Source of the DNA: Acinetobacter sp. BY419
GTDB lineage: Bacteria; Pseudomonadota; Gammaproteobacteria; Pseudomonadales; Moraxellaceae
Assembly (NCBI RefSeq): GCF_019038395.1
Contig: NZ_JAGFXZ010000004.1
Span: 1-64,000 of the forward strand
Length of the DNA: 64,000 nucleotides
Direction of reading: 5' to 3'
The notes beneath the pieces were generated by a model. The model saw only the letters and a list, made by a program, of their open reading frames with translations, was not told the origin of the DNA and did not search any database. Shown here one piece after another: positions 1 to 9,123 of this stretch. Position 1 is the stretch's first letter, and every line of letters starts with the position of its first letter. The position numbers and the translations under genes are program-made.

Positions 1-126
1 ACAGATGAATACATTTCAGAAATCACTGACCGTATAAATCATCGTCCAAGAAAAAGACTCGGCTTTAAAAGTCCGAGTCAGGTATTATGGCAACAACATG
101 GTGTTGCACTTCAAATGCTAATCTAA
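1..126 (+). mobile_element. IS30-family transposase, 3' end only (cut by window edge)
   Basis: The first reading frame is open from base 1 to a TAA at 124-126 and encodes 41 residues. The segment INHRPRKRLGFKSPSQVL is the conserved C-terminal signature of IS30-type DDE transposases (after the catalytic glutamate: H/RPRK.LG...P..V). The rest of the gene lies to the left of the window, so intactness cannot be judged. A short A-rich/T-rich hairpin follows (about 131-161). I could not identify the right terminal inverted repeat of the element, so its end is not placed. Family assignment is fairly sure; the specific IS is unknown. Confidence 0.75.
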
Positions 127-259
127 GCTATAAAAAAGCGATACTTCAGCATCACTTTTTTTATGCTTAAAACAACAAAACTTAGCAATTTTAGGTCTAA
201 TCTACCCGGTTTCGGGCTGTTACCATGACTGAAAGTTTCAACATTTTAATTTGGAAATT

Positions 260-964
260 ATGACGATCCAAGCCGTTTTATTTGACCTTGATAATACCTT
301 GACCCATCGTGATCTGACTGCACAGGCCTATAGTCAGTATCTGGCAGAATATTATGCTCCAGCATTGGCACAGGTCGAGCCTGATAAAATTATCGAGATT
401 GTAAGGCGTATCGACAATGGCGGTTATCCTAAAAAGGAATTGCTGACCCATGGCAGTATTGGCGCTTCGGCAGCTTATGCCTTGTTGCAGGAAATGTCCT
501 GGTTAAAGCCACCCAGCATAGACGAACTGGCCCAGTTCTGGTTTAGCCAGTTTTGACGTTTTGCCGTAGAAATGCCGCAAGCAGAACACGTATTAAAGCA
601 GCTGAAAGCTCAAGGGTATCAGCTTGCCGTTGTTTCTAATGGCGGACATGATACCCGTTTAAATACGATTCGGGGTCTGGGTATTGAAGCGTATTTTGAT
701 GAAATTATCAGTTCGGGGTTGGTGGGTTTTAGCAAGCCACAACCGGAAATATTCCAGATCACTGCAGAGCGTTTAGGTGTGCAGCCTGACTGCTGCCTAT
801 ATATTGGAGATCATCCGGTTAATGATGTGCAGGGAGCAAAAAATGCCGGAATGCATGCCTTATGGATGCAGGGCTTTCACCCTGATGCTGACGAGATTCA
901 GCATAAAATCCGGCAGCTCCCAGAAATTTTTACTCATTTGCACATGCTGAATCAACTTAAGTAA
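260..964 (+). pseudogene. HAD-IA family hydrolase (phosphatase-like), interrupted by in-frame TGA
   Basis: Reading from ATG 260 (a TTG at 251 is a less likely start), the frame encodes HAD motif I (FDLDNTLT, nucleophile Asp) and a helical cap, then hits TGA at 554-556. The same frame continues without any shift through RFAVEMPQAE to motif II (VVSNGG), the motif III lysine (FSKPQPEIF) and motif IV (GDHPVNDVQGAKNAGM), ending at 964. Full read-through would give about 234 residues, the normal size for this family. No half has all catalytic residues, so the gene is probably dead unless the stop is a sequencing error or is read through. A restart at ATG 572 would lack the nucleophile. The 3' end overlaps the convergent DUF421 gene by 8 bp. 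Confidence 0.8.
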
Positions 965-1634
965 TACGCTGGCCGTCAATCGCTTCGGCCCATTGCGAGA
1001 ATGTGCAACGAGGACATGGCTGGGTAGCTTTGGATAGGCTTTGAACCTGACCACAGTAAATACAGGCATATAATTGCTCGGCCTTGACCTGTTTGACAAT
1101 AGAGCAGTTTTTAGGGAAAAGAGGAAGGCCGGGTTTAACGTCATCATCGCTAAAAAATAACACACTGAATTTACCGTCTGTTTCCAGTAAACCGGTACGA
1201 ACCTGACCTAGATGCTCTACGCCTTGCTGACGCATTTCGGCAAAGAATTCATCATGTGACATTTTGCCTTTTTTAATTTCTTCAATCACCAATACACCAG
1301 CTTCTACAATGTAAATTGGTTTTCCTTCCAGCAGGTCTTCAAACCATTGATATTTCATCATGAGCCAGGTGGTCATGCGGTACATGATAATGATCACCGA
1401 CATGACTATAACTGCCTGAATCAGCGGAATATCTTCAGTAAACATCGGGTCACCGGCAATCGAACCCAGGGCCAGAATAATGGCGACCTCAAAAATTGAA
1501 AGCTGCCGTACACCTCGTTTTCCTGTCAGGCGCAGAAACAGGATAATCATGATGTACATCACCATACAACGTAGCAAAATCTCTGATGCAAATGCCCAAG
1601 TCGTATCATGAATAAAGATCGAGGCCCAGTCCAT
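957..1634 (-). CDS. DUF421 (YetF/YcaP-type) membrane protein with C-terminal zinc ribbon
   Basis: The 225-residue protein starts with a short periplasmic segment followed by three hydrophobic helices (about residues 14-34, 46-60 and 68-88), then a soluble alpha/beta domain, which is the DUF421 layout. The family signature LTGKRGVRQLSIFE follows the first helix. After the DUF421 core there is an extra C-terminal domain with two CxxC pairs (CIYC and CPRC, 15 residues apart) that should bind zinc as a rubredoxin-like ribbon. The function of DUF421 proteins is not firmly known; the soluble domain is thought to sit in the cytoplasm. It converges on the broken HAD gene and overlaps its end by 8 bp. 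An unlinked long spacer lies upstream. Confidence 0.8.
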   Translation of the reverse strand: MDWASIFIHDTTWAFASEILLRCMVMYIMIILFLRLTGKRGVRQLSIFEVAIILALGSIAGDPMFTEDIPLIQAVIVMSVIIIMYRMTTWLMMKYQWFEDLLEGKPIYIVEAGVLVIEEIKKGKMSHDEFFAEMRQQGVEHLGQVRTGLLETDGKFSVLFFSDDDVKPGLPLFPKNCSIVKQVKAEQLYACIYCGQVQSLSKATQPCPRCTFSQWAEAIDGQRIT

Positions 1635-2077
1635 TAAATGGTTCCTATATAACGCGTTGAACTGAGTCTAGCAATGCAGCCGGTTTGTTTACTGCTGTGT
1701 TTATGTAAGTTTATGAATAGAAAATAGATTGTTAAAAAATAAAGCGATTTATGTGCGTTTTATCGTCAGGTTTATTTAGCAAGAAGCTAGAAGTTTCATG
1801 TAAATATTGTATAAATATTCAGCATTCTGATTGTGAATCAGATCACATTTTGTGCTGATTGATTTTAATACAATAAAATAACTATCTATTTGAAATTTAA
1901 TTAATAAATTTTAAGAAATTAACTCCTAAGAGGCTTAAGTGTTTGGAAAATTGTAAGTGAATCACCCAGATTAGGTAAAAATCGGTAGTTTGTGGGCTGA
2001 AAATAGGTAGTGATAATTCTAAAAAATTGTTTTCTAAATGAAAAATTATTGATTACGGTTCTAGGAAGGGAAGTGTT
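1635..2077. other. 443-bp A/T-rich intergenic region between divergent genes
   Basis: No coding potential is seen. It separates the divergent DUF421 and alpha-carbonic anhydrase genes and must hold both promoters. The only recognisable site is a perfect CRP-type palindrome at 1832-1847. Confidence 0.6.
1832..1847. promoter_or_regulatory. CRP/Vfr-type operator
   Basis: The sequence TGTGAATCAGATCACA is a perfect match to the CRP consensus TGTGA-N6-TCACA. It lies about 200 bp upstream of the DUF421 start and 230 bp upstream of the carbonic anhydrase start, so it could serve either promoter. Acinetobacter encodes a CRP/Vfr homologue; binding here is inferred. Confidence 0.5.
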
Positions 2078-2794
2078 GTGAAAAAAATATTCACATTTTT
2101 AACGGTTATGGGTTTAAGTACAGCAGGCTGGGCAGATGCGGAGTGGGATTATACTCAGCCTGAACAATGGTCGACTTTGAGCCAGCAATATTCGGCTTGT
2201 AATGGTCTGAACCAGTCACCGATCAATATTGAACGAACAGTTAAGGCAGAACTGGAACCGCTCAAGTTCAGCTATAACACCATGATTCATGCGATCGAAA
2301 ATAAAGGTCATACTGTTCAGGTGGATTTTGCGCAAGGTGGCGAATTGCAGCTGGATGGCGAGCGCTTTGAGCTGAAACAGTTCCATTTGCATAGTCCGAG
2401 TGAAAACCTGATTAAAGGCAAAAGCTATCCTTTAGAGATTCACTTTGTACATGCCAATGCCAAAGGCGAGCTGGCAGTAGTCGGCATGATGTTTGAGCAG
2501 GGGCAGGAAAGCCAGATGCTGAAAAGCATGTGGAACCGTTTGCCGAAAAAGCAGGGCGAAAAAGTAGAATTAAAGACACCACAACCTGTCAATCAGCTAC
2601 TGCCTAAAAACCTGGATTATTATCGCTTTAGTGGTTCACTGACCACACCTCCGTGTTCAGAAGGGGTACGCTGGCTGATTCTAAAAGATATTCAGCAGGC
2701 TTCTACCAAGCAGATCAGTGAATTTTCCAAATTGATGGGGCATCCGAACAACCGTCCGGTACAGCCATTAAATGGTCGGGTAATTCTGGAATAA
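2078..2794 (+). CDS. cah: alpha-class carbonic anhydrase, exported
   Basis: The enzyme interconverts CO2 and bicarbonate. The 238-residue protein begins with a Sec signal peptide (positively charged MKK, hydrophobic core, likely cleavage near residue 19-21 after WADA), so it acts in the periplasm. The three zinc-binding histidines are visible at about H103 and H105 (QFHLHSPSE) and H122 (EIHFVHANAKGE). The substrate pocket motif SGSLTTPPCSEGV and the paired cysteines C41 and the one in PPCSEG (expected disulfide) are present, as is the N-terminal SPINI motif. The start is GTG at 2078, supported by the strong ribosome site AGGAAGGG at 2063-2070. It is monocistronic, with its own terminator. A beta-class enzyme is encoded at 30151, so the strain has two unrelated carbonic anhydrases in different compartments. 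Confidence 0.93.
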   Translation: MKKIFTFLTVMGLSTAGWADAEWDYTQPEQWSTLSQQYSACNGLNQSPINIERTVKAELEPLKFSYNTMIHAIENKGHTVQVDFAQGGELQLDGERFELKQFHLHSPSENLIKGKSYPLEIHFVHANAKGELAVVGMMFEQGQESQMLKSMWNRLPKKQGEKVELKTPQPVNQLLPKNLDYYRFSGSLTTPPCSEGVRWLILKDIQQASTKQISEFSKLMGHPNNRPVQPLNGRVILE

Positions 2795-2803
2795 CTCTCA
2801 AAA

Positions 2804-2841
2804 AATAAATAAAAGCAGGCTTCGGTCTGCTTTTATTTATT
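2804..2841 (+). terminator. intrinsic terminator after cah
   Basis: A 15-bp perfect stem (AATAAATAAAAGCAG and its complement) around an 8-nt loop containing TTCG. A/T-rich flanks on both sides make it potentially bidirectional. Confidence 0.9.
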
Positions 2842-2935
2842 CTGATACAAATCTGGGTAGTGCAGATTTGAAAATACTATGTGAGGCAAGCAGAAACATT
2901 TAATATAGGTATGATTTCTTTTTGTTTCTTCTGCT

Positions 2936-3979
2936 ATGTCTTTCAGTTTAAAAACCATTATTCAGCCATTCACAGCACTTTCGCCACAGCAGAAAAAGCT
3001 TGATCGCCTGATTGATAAAATTGAACAGCAAAAGCTTGAGCTGGAACAGTGGCGACAGGCTGAGGAAGAGATTCGACAATATACACAGCAAACTTTTATC
3101 CCTGTTTATTATGAATTGCATCGGGTTTTGTTTGAGCAGCTTGCACAGTTATGGAAGCACTTGCATAAGGCAGAATTTTCAAAGGCGGAAATAGTCGTGC
3201 TGGATGAAAAAATTCAATATCTTGCAGATTATTTAAAAGACTCACAGGCGATGTCGGCGCAAGAAGCCAATAAGGTCAATGAAATTTATAGCTACTATCA
3301 GCAGCTCAATGAACATGCTCAATTCAGGAAAAATCAGAAAAAAACAAATGAACTGGAAAGATTCTTTGAAGATCGAGATGACTTAGACCAAACCGACACG
3401 GATGCATTTGAAGAATGGCATCATGATCATTTTCAACAGGCGCGTGAGCAAGCCAGACTAAAACGTCAGCAGGAAAAACAGGAGCAAGCTGCAAAGCTGA
3501 CAGAGCAGTCATTGAAAACTGTGTATTTAAAAATCGCTGCCATCATTCACCCTGACCGTGAATCGAATGATGTAAAAAAAATAAAAAAGACAGAATTGTT
3601 GCAGCATGCCAATGAGGCTTATGAAAAGCAGGATTTATTTGCTTTATTGAAAATGCAGCTCCAGATCGAGCAAGACAGGGAGCCTTCGCAAAAAGGTTTG
3701 AATGCAGAGCAACTGAAGTTTTATCAACTGGCTCTGGATGCGCAGAGTCAGACATTACAAGGTCAAATTGATGCGTTAATTGATACTTTAGTGTGGTCGC
3801 ATAAAACCAAAATTGCCGTGAAAAAGTCGAAAGGCAAGGTTCATATTGCTGACCTGTACAAGCAAATCGATGAAGATACGTTGGCCATAAAACAGCAGAT
3901 CAAAGTAGAAAAAGAACGGTTGAGGTATATCAAGAAGGTGAGTGGCTTAGAGATGTTTTTAAGGCATGGGATGCTTTAA
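2936..3979 (+). CDS. J-domain (DnaJ-like) protein with internal J-domain
   Basis: The 347-residue soluble protein has a strongly charged, Gln/Glu-rich coiled-coil N-terminus (about residues 15-60 and 150-190). A J-domain-like stretch follows: LKTVYLKIAAIIHPDRESND at about residues 192-211, with the diagnostic HPD tripeptide near 204, followed by the helix ELLQHANEAYEKQDLFALLKM. A second charged helical region closes the protein. In classical DnaJ the J-domain is at the N-terminus and there are Gly/Phe and zinc-finger regions; none of these is present here. It is therefore probably a specialised co-chaperone that stimulates a DnaK-type ATPase for an unknown client. No operon partner is apparent; the defence cassette starts 64 bp downstream on the other strand. 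Confidence 0.7.
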   Translation: MSFSLKTIIQPFTALSPQQKKLDRLIDKIEQQKLELEQWRQAEEEIRQYTQQTFIPVYYELHRVLFEQLAQLWKHLHKAEFSKAEIVVLDEKIQYLADYLKDSQAMSAQEANKVNEIYSYYQQLNEHAQFRKNQKKTNELERFFEDRDDLDQTDTDAFEEWHHDHFQQAREQARLKRQQEKQEQAAKLTEQSLKTVYLKIAAIIHPDRESNDVKKIKKTELLQHANEAYEKQDLFALLKMQLQIEQDREPSQKGLNAEQLKFYQLALDAQSQTLQGQIDALIDTLVWSHKTKIAVKKSKGKVHIADLYKQIDEDTLAIKQQIKVEKERLRYIKKVSGLEMFLRHGML

Positions 3980-4020
3980 TCCCTTATTTGCGTAACAACT
4001 CCAGATTTAATAATGAAAAA

Positions 4021-4046
4021 TTCCCTCGCCTAAAAGGAGAGGATTA
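4021..4046. repeat. possible degenerate palindromic repeat end next to the defence cassette
   Basis: The sequence starts TTCCCTCGCC, continues TAAAAGGAGA and ends GGATTA. It is an imperfect palindrome that resembles the right-hand end of the repeats at 14262-15855 (TTCCTCCC...GGGAGATTAGGAGGGATTA). It includes the ptuB stop codon. The match is short and could be chance or simply a weak terminator for ptuB. Confidence 0.35.
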
Positions 4047-4733
4047 TGCTGATTGTAGAAGCTTTAATTGTTCAATTTCATCCAATGCATTCTTCCATTT
4101 AGAATCCTTTTCTAAATAGCCACGAAGAATGGCTGAAAATGCATAATGAGATTTAAGGCGATGTTTAATGTCATCTGCCTTTTTAATTTTCTCTTCATCT
4201 TGCCAGTTATCAAGTTCTTTAAAAAATTCTCGTCTCATATTTAGGAAATCGTTATGAACTTCTATAATTTTCTCTCTTAAATCCTCTTTACTTACTTCTT
4301 GGATACCACTATTTGCATTATTGAAGCATCTAGTTATTAATTCTTTGGAAGTTTCTGCCTGAGAGTAATGTAAATTATCACTGGGACAAGCATTAACTAC
4401 CTCAATGTCTTCATCAGGCATTCTGTAATAGACTTTGATCCACTCTTCAACTAAATGATTTTGATTACAACAATCTAGCATATCGTCGTAATATTTATTT
4501 TTAATAGAATTACAACGTGAACAAGCGTAATAGAGGTTGTTCCAATCAAGCTTGAGAGTTTCATCCTCTAAATGTGGAACAAAGTGCTCGACATTTAAAT
4601 TTGGGAAATGCTTTTGTTCACAGATATAACATTTTCCGTGAAAGTCCTTTTTCAATAGCCTAATAACTATAGGATCTTTATAGTTCTTAGTAGTCCAATC
4701 AGTAGGTCGTGCAGATTTAATTACTTTAAACAT
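4044..4733 (-). CDS. ptuB: HNH endonuclease, Septu PtuB-like
   Basis: A 229-residue protein with an N-terminal HNH/zinc fold: CYIC near residue 34, then NVEHFVPH (catalytic His), NNLYYACSRCNSIKN (the N of HNH plus a second CxxC), all within about residues 34-85. The remainder is helical and unassigned. Immediately upstream and overlapping by 8 bp (ATGTTTAA) is an SMC/ABC-like ATPase gene. This ATPase plus HNH pair is the architecture of Septu anti-phage defence, and related PtuAB pairs occur as effectors in some retrons; no reverse transcriptase is seen here. By analogy PtuB cuts nucleic acid when PtuA senses infection. Base composition is clearly more A/T-rich than the neighbouring valS, suggesting transfer. 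Family membership is inferred from architecture and motifs. Confidence 0.75.
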   Translation of the reverse strand: MFKVIKSARPTDWTTKNYKDPIVIRLLKKDFHGKCYICEQKHFPNLNVEHFVPHLEDETLKLDWNNLYYACSRCNSIKNKYYDDMLDCCNQNHLVEEWIKVYYRMPDEDIEVVNACPSDNLHYSQAETSKELITRCFNNANSGIQEVSKEDLREKIIEVHNDFLNMRREFFKELDNWQDEEKIKKADDIKHRLKSHYAFSAILRGYLEKDSKWKNALDEIEQLKLLQSA

Positions 4734-6168
4734 CTAAATCCTCCAACTGATTATGATCTGCAAGTAAATTGATGGCTTGTAAATAAAGGTTTTTCACTTT
4801 CTTATCTAATTGACCATTTTTATCAAGTGAAATTAAATCTTTAATGTTTGATCTTATAGAATCATAATTAATAGGATTTTCATCTAAAAGTTTTTTAAGA
4901 GTTTCAACAGTTTTTTTTATTTCAAAACTCATAGGATTTACATGAAATAATCCTTTAATCACAGATTCATAAGAATAACGACTCAAATCTTCTTTAAAGA
5001 ATTCACCGCTTGAAATGTCATAAACTACTGTATCGTTATTAGTTGATGTAATAACAAATGGTGAATGTGTACTAACAATAAATTGAACTCTTGGAAAAGC
5101 TTTAATTAGGAAAGGTAAAACTTTCTTTTGCAAAGAGATATGAAGATGGACATCTATTTCATCAATAATGACTATTCCTAATAAATCTTCTGGATCTATT
5201 TGCATAATTTTTGTTCTTAATAAAAGGCTTGAATAGATTTTAAAAATTGATTGTAAGCCTGAGGAAAGGCTATCAAGCCTATAAATTTTTTCACCAGAAA
5301 ATATTAGAATTTTATTTTGTATCTTATCAAATGAAATTTTGGTTTCTTCTTCTTCAAATATGTATTTTAAATCATTTTCTATCTTGCTTAGCCAATTGTT
5401 TTTGATCTCTACATATTCAAAATCTTCATCAATTATATTTTCTTTTATTGGTAAATTTGACTTAAATTGGTCGGTTAAGTATTTCTCAAATAAATTATCA
5501 AAGTTAGTATAAATTGAAATGTTTGAAAGATTTTCTTTAGATTCGGTATTTGTTGTTCTCTTTGCATTAAAAAAATTAACTACAAAATTAGGAGATTTAT
5601 GCTGTTTATTAAAATCAATATTTAATTTTAATGAAATTGTTGAATTGATAAATTTAGATATTTTTCTATTTAGATCCTTTAAATAAAAATTTAACTGATT
5701 TTTATTTTCATAGTAGTATTTTTTCTTATAAGATCTTCTAATCTCAGGTTTTGGGTCAAACTCTGTATAAATATCAGTTACTTGACTAGAAAGAAAACTT
5801 TTGTAATTTTCTAGAAAAATATTATGTTTGTTATTTATAGATTGTAGTAAGCTTTTTAACTTAATAGAAAATTCAATATCACTAGTTGAATTAATATTGT
5901 TTTTTAATGTTTCTAATTCGACGCTATCTAAATCTAATATATATAAAAAATTTTTATAGATATTTTCTAATTCTTTAAGGATATTGTTTCTTTTATTTTT
6001 AATTTCTTTATCTAAGTAGTCACTATCTTTTACAAGTTTCTGTATCTCACTATAAATATTATCCAATACATATGTTTTTCCAGATCCATTATTTCCGATA
6101 ATAATAAGATTACGGTTTGTTAAAGGTATTATAGTGTCTTTGATGGTAATAGATTGAATCGGTTTCAT
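4726..6168 (-). CDS. ptuA: SMC/ABC-like AAA ATPase, Septu PtuA-like
   Basis: A roughly 480-residue ATPase. The P-loop GNNGSGKT lies near residue 27. A long Lys/Asn/Ile-rich coiled-coil insert fills about 40-290. The ABC-type signature LSSGLQS, Walker B IVIIDEID followed by VHLHISLQ (D-loop area) and the H-loop STHSPFV complete the head domain, giving the OLD/RecF-like layout expected of PtuA. Transcription is leftward into ptuB with stop/start overlap ATGTTTAA, implying translational coupling and a fixed subunit ratio. I prefer ATG at 6168 over TTG at 6207, because the upstream 39 bp mostly form the valS hairpin (6172-6201). No good ribosome site is visible before ATG 6168. Codon usage is very A/T-rich and unlike flanking genes. 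Confidence 0.75.
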   Translation of the reverse strand: MKPIQSITIKDTIIPLTNRNLIIIGNNGSGKTYVLDNIYSEIQKLVKDSDYLDKEIKNKRNNILKELENIYKNFLYILDLDSVELETLKNNINSTSDIEFSIKLKSLLQSINNKHNIFLENYKSFLSSQVTDIYTEFDPKPEIRRSYKKKYYYENKNQLNFYLKDLNRKISKFINSTISLKLNIDFNKQHKSPNFVVNFFNAKRTTNTESKENLSNISIYTNFDNLFEKYLTDQFKSNLPIKENIIDEDFEYVEIKNNWLSKIENDLKYIFEEEETKISFDKIQNKILIFSGEKIYRLDSLSSGLQSIFKIYSSLLLRTKIMQIDPEDLLGIVIIDEIDVHLHISLQKKVLPFLIKAFPRVQFIVSTHSPFVITSTNNDTVVYDISSGEFFKEDLSRYSYESVIKGLFHVNPMSFEIKKTVETLKKLLDENPINYDSIRSNIKDLISLDKNGQLDKKVKNLYLQAINLLADHNQLEDLDV

Positions 6169-6171
6169 AAC

Positions 6172-6201
6172 TATAAAGGGCTGAATAATCAGCCCTTTAT
6201 A
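6172..6201 (-). terminator. perfect 13-bp inverted repeat between valS and ptuA
   Basis: TATAAAGGGCTGA, loop ATAA, then its exact complement. It lies 28 bp after the valS stop and is most simply the valS terminator, although only a weak T-run follows on that strand. It ends 4 bp before the preferred ptuA start codon, so it could also mask ptuA translation initiation. Confidence 0.6.
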
Positions 6202-6228
6202 TAACAAATTGGATTAAATTACCAACAC

Positions 6229-9123
6229 TTAAAGCGCCGCAATCTGTTCCATATTCGCTTTAATCTTCGCTAACTGGTCAGCAAACTCAGCAAGTTTCAC
6301 TTTCTCGCCTTCAACCACAGCTGCAGGTGCTTTTGCTACAAAACCTTCATTCGAAAGTTTAGCCGCAATTTGGTCATGCTGTTTTTGAACCTTGTCCAGG
6401 TCTTTTTGTAGACGACCCAATTCCGCTTTAGGGTCAATCAAGCCCTTCATTGGAACGTATACAGATACGTGACCAACGACAGATGATGAAGACAATGGTG
6501 GTTGTTCGCCATCAGCCAAGAAGGTAATGCTTTCAACTTTAGCCAATGCTTTGAACAACGGTTCAATACGTGCGATCTGTGCTTTTTCAGCATCAGTTGT
6601 ATTTTGCAGCAGAACAGGCAACAAGCGCGCATTACCTAGACCCATCTCACCACGGATGTTACGTACTGCACCGATCAAACCTTGCAGCCATTGCATATCT
6701 GCTTCAGCCTGGTCATTAATCAGTGCTTGCTCAGCAACAGGATACGGCGCCAACATAATGGTTTCACCAGTAATACCGAGTTTAGGTGCAAGCGTTTGCC
6801 AGATTTCTTCAGTCAGATAAGGCATCAATGGATGCGCCAAACGTAAAGATGCTTCCATCACAGAAAGAAGAACACGACGTACTTCAGCTTTACGCTGTTC
6901 AGACACATTTTCATCGTTCAGAACTGGTTTGGTTAATTCAACATACCAGTCACAGTATTCATTCCAGATGAATTCGTAAATCGCTTGCGCAGCCAAGTCT
7001 AAACGGTAGGTTGCAAACGCTGTTTGCACCGCTTGTTCCGCTTTTTGCAGACGGCTTACAATCCACTGTTCAGGGAGTTCCCAAAGGTCTTGACGTGCTT
7101 CTGAACCAATGGTTTGACCTTCGACATTCATCATCACGAAACGGGTTGCGTTCCAGATCTTGTTGGCAAAGTTACGGTAACCTTCAACACGTTTCATGTC
7201 GAACTTGATGTCACGACCTGTGTTTGCAAGCGCACAGAAGGTGAAACGTACAGCATCGGTACCGTAAGACTGAATCCCTTCAGGGAATTCTTTACGGGTT
7301 GATTTTTCAATCTTCGATGCCTGTTTCGGGTTCATCAAACCTGTGGTACGTTTTTGTACCAGTGTTTCAAGATCTACACCATCAATCAGGTCTAATGGGT
7401 CAAGCACGTTACCCTTAGATTTAGACATCTTCTGACCTTCGCCATCACGTACCAGACCGTGAACATACACAGTCTTGAATGGTACTTGTGGTGTGCCATC
7501 TTTATTTTTCATGAAGTGCATGGTCAGCATGATCATGCGGGCCACCCAGAAGAAGATGATGTCAAAACCAGTCACCAGTACATCAGTCGGGTGGAAGGTA
7601 TTTAAGAAGTAGTTCTCTTTATCTTTTGCTTCGTCACCAGTCCAGCCTAAGGTTGAAAATGTCCAAAGACCTGAAGAGAACCAGGTATCCAGTACGTCTT
7701 CGTCTTGGTTTAACTGAACATCGGCAGGGATGTTGTTTTTCGCACGAACTTCCGCTTCGTCACGACCCACGTAAACGTTGCCTTCCGCATCGTACCAAGC
7801 CGGAATACGGTGACCCCACCACAATTGACGCGAAATACACCAGTCTTGAATGTTGTTCATCCACGCCATGTACATGTTGCTGTACTGCTCAGGAACGAAC
7901 TTGATACGACCGTCTTGAACTGCTTCAATCGCAGGTTTCGCAAGTGGAGCAATCTTCACATACCATTGGTCTGTAAGAAGTGGCTCAACGATGACACCTG
8001 AACGGTCACCACGAGGTGGCTTCAATGTGTAAGGTTGGATCTGGTCTAACCAGCCTTCAGCTTCAGCCTGTTCAACTATTTTTTTACGTGCTTCAAAACG
8101 TTCTAAACCAATGTAGTCTGCAGGTGCTGGAATGGTTTTAGAAATCTGTTCGCCCGCTTTCGCGATGTATTCAAATTCAGCCAGTACTTCAGCATTTTTG
8201 TTGAAAATATTGATGATAGGCAATTCGCAGCGTTTACCTACTTCATAGTCATTGAAGTCGTGAGCAGGGGTGATTTTTACACAGCCGGTACCGAATTCTT
8301 TGTCTACATATTCGTCTTTAACGATTGGAACCGCACGGCCGGTAATTGGCAGGATGATGTTTTTGCCGACTAAGTCTGCATAGCGTTCATCATCAAGGGC
8401 CACTGCAACCGCGGTATCACCAAGTAATGTTTCTGGACGCGTCGTTGCAACTACGATGTGATCTTTACCATCGTGTGTACGCACTGACTTATCTTCAAAG
8501 AAATACTTGAAGTGCCATAACGAACTTTGTTCTTCTTTATCTGACTCTACTTCCAGGTCAGACAGGGCAGTTTGTAATTTTGGATCCCAGTTGACCAGAC
8601 GTTTACCGCGGTAGATCAAACCTTCTTCATGCAGTTTTACAAATACTTCTTTTACCGCATTGGATAAGCCATCATCCATGGTAAAGCGTTCACGTGACCA
8701 GTCCACCGAAGAACCCAAACGACGGATTTGACGGGTAATATTACCGCCAGATTGTTCTTTCCATTCCCAGACTTTTTCGATGAACTTTTCACGGCCAAGA
8801 TCATGACGGCTAATGCCTTCGGCACCAAGCTGACGTTCTACTACCATTTGGGTTGCAATACCGGCATGGTCAGTACCCGGTTGCCAAAGCGTATTTTTGC
8901 CTGACATGCGGTTATAACGGGTCAACGCATCCATAATGGCATTGTTGAAACCATGACCCATGTGCAAGTTACCAGTGACGTTTGGTGGCGGAATCATGAT
9001 ACAGAAAGATTCGCCTTTTTGAGACGGCTTGAAGTAACCACGCTCTTCCCAAGTTTGGTACCATTTTTTCTCGATCTCGGTCGGATCGTAGGTGGTCGCG
9101 ATATTTTGCGCTGAGTCAGTCAT
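6229..9123 (-). CDS. valS: valyl-tRNA synthetase
   Basis: A class I aminoacyl-tRNA synthetase that charges tRNA-Val in the cytoplasm. The 964-residue length is normal. Visible landmarks: the HIGH-type motif [14 protein letters not shown] at about residues 45-58; the editing (CP1) domain with [10 protein letters not shown] near 228; the KMSKS loop [14 protein letters not shown] near 565; an anticodon-binding helical domain; and the C-terminal coiled-coil arm ([20 protein letters not shown] onward) typical of ValRS. The start at 9123 gives MTDSAQNI. It appears monocistronic. Downstream, the usual neighbour is displaced by the ptuAB cassette. Confidence 0.98.
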   Translation of the reverse strand: MTDSAQNIATTYDPTEIEKKWYQTWEERGYFKPSQKGESFCIMIPPPNVTGNLHMGHGFNNAIMDALTRYNRMSGKNTLWQPGTDHAGIATQMVVERQLGAEGISRHDLGREKFIEKVWEWKEQSGGNITRQIRRLGSSVDWSRERFTMDDGLSNAVKEVFVKLHEEGLIYRGKRLVNWDPKLQTALSDLEVESDKEEQSSLWHFKYFFEDKSVRTHDGKDHIVVATTRPETLLGDTAVAVALDDERYADLVGKNIILPITGRAVPIVKDEYVDKEFGTGCVKITPAHDFNDYEVGKRCELPIINIFNKNAEVLAEFEYIAKAGEQISKTIPAPADYIGLERFEARKKIVEQAEAEGWLDQIQPYTLKPPRGDRSGVIVEPLLTDQWYVKIAPLAKPAIEAVQDGRIKFVPEQYSNMYMAWMNNIQDWCISRQLWWGHRIPAWYDAEGNVYVGRDEAEVRAKNNIPADVQLNQDEDVLDTWFSSGLWTFSTLGWTGDEAKDKENYFLNTFHPTDVLVTGFDIIFFWVARMIMLTMHFMKNKDGTPQVPFKTVYVHGLVRDGEGQKMSKSKGNVLDPLDLIDGVDLETLVQKRTTGLMNPKQASKIEKSTRKEFPEGIQSYGTDAVRFTFCALANTGRDIKFDMKRVEGYRNFANKIWNATRFVMMNVEGQTIGSEARQDLWELPEQWIVSRLQKAEQAVQTAFATYRLDLAAQAIYEFIWNEYCDWYVELTKPVLNDENVSEQRKAEVRRVLLSVMEASLRLAHPLMPYLTEEIWQTLAPKLGITGETIMLAPYPVAEQALINDQAEADMQWLQGLIGAVRNIRGEMGLGNARLLPVLLQNTTDAEKAQIARIEPLFKALAKVESITFLADGEQPPLSSSSVVGHVSVYVPMKGLIDPKAELGRLQKDLDKVQKQHDQIAAKLSNEGFVAKAPAAVVEGEKVKLAEFADQLAKIKANMEQIAAL

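Noticed and set aside
551..572. Frameshift in the HAD gene
   Set aside because: Both halves are in the same reading frame; the break is a single in-frame TGA.
4044..6168. Retron with PtuAB effectors
   Set aside because: No reverse transcriptase or msr/msd-like region next to the pair; the flanks are the J-domain gene and valS.
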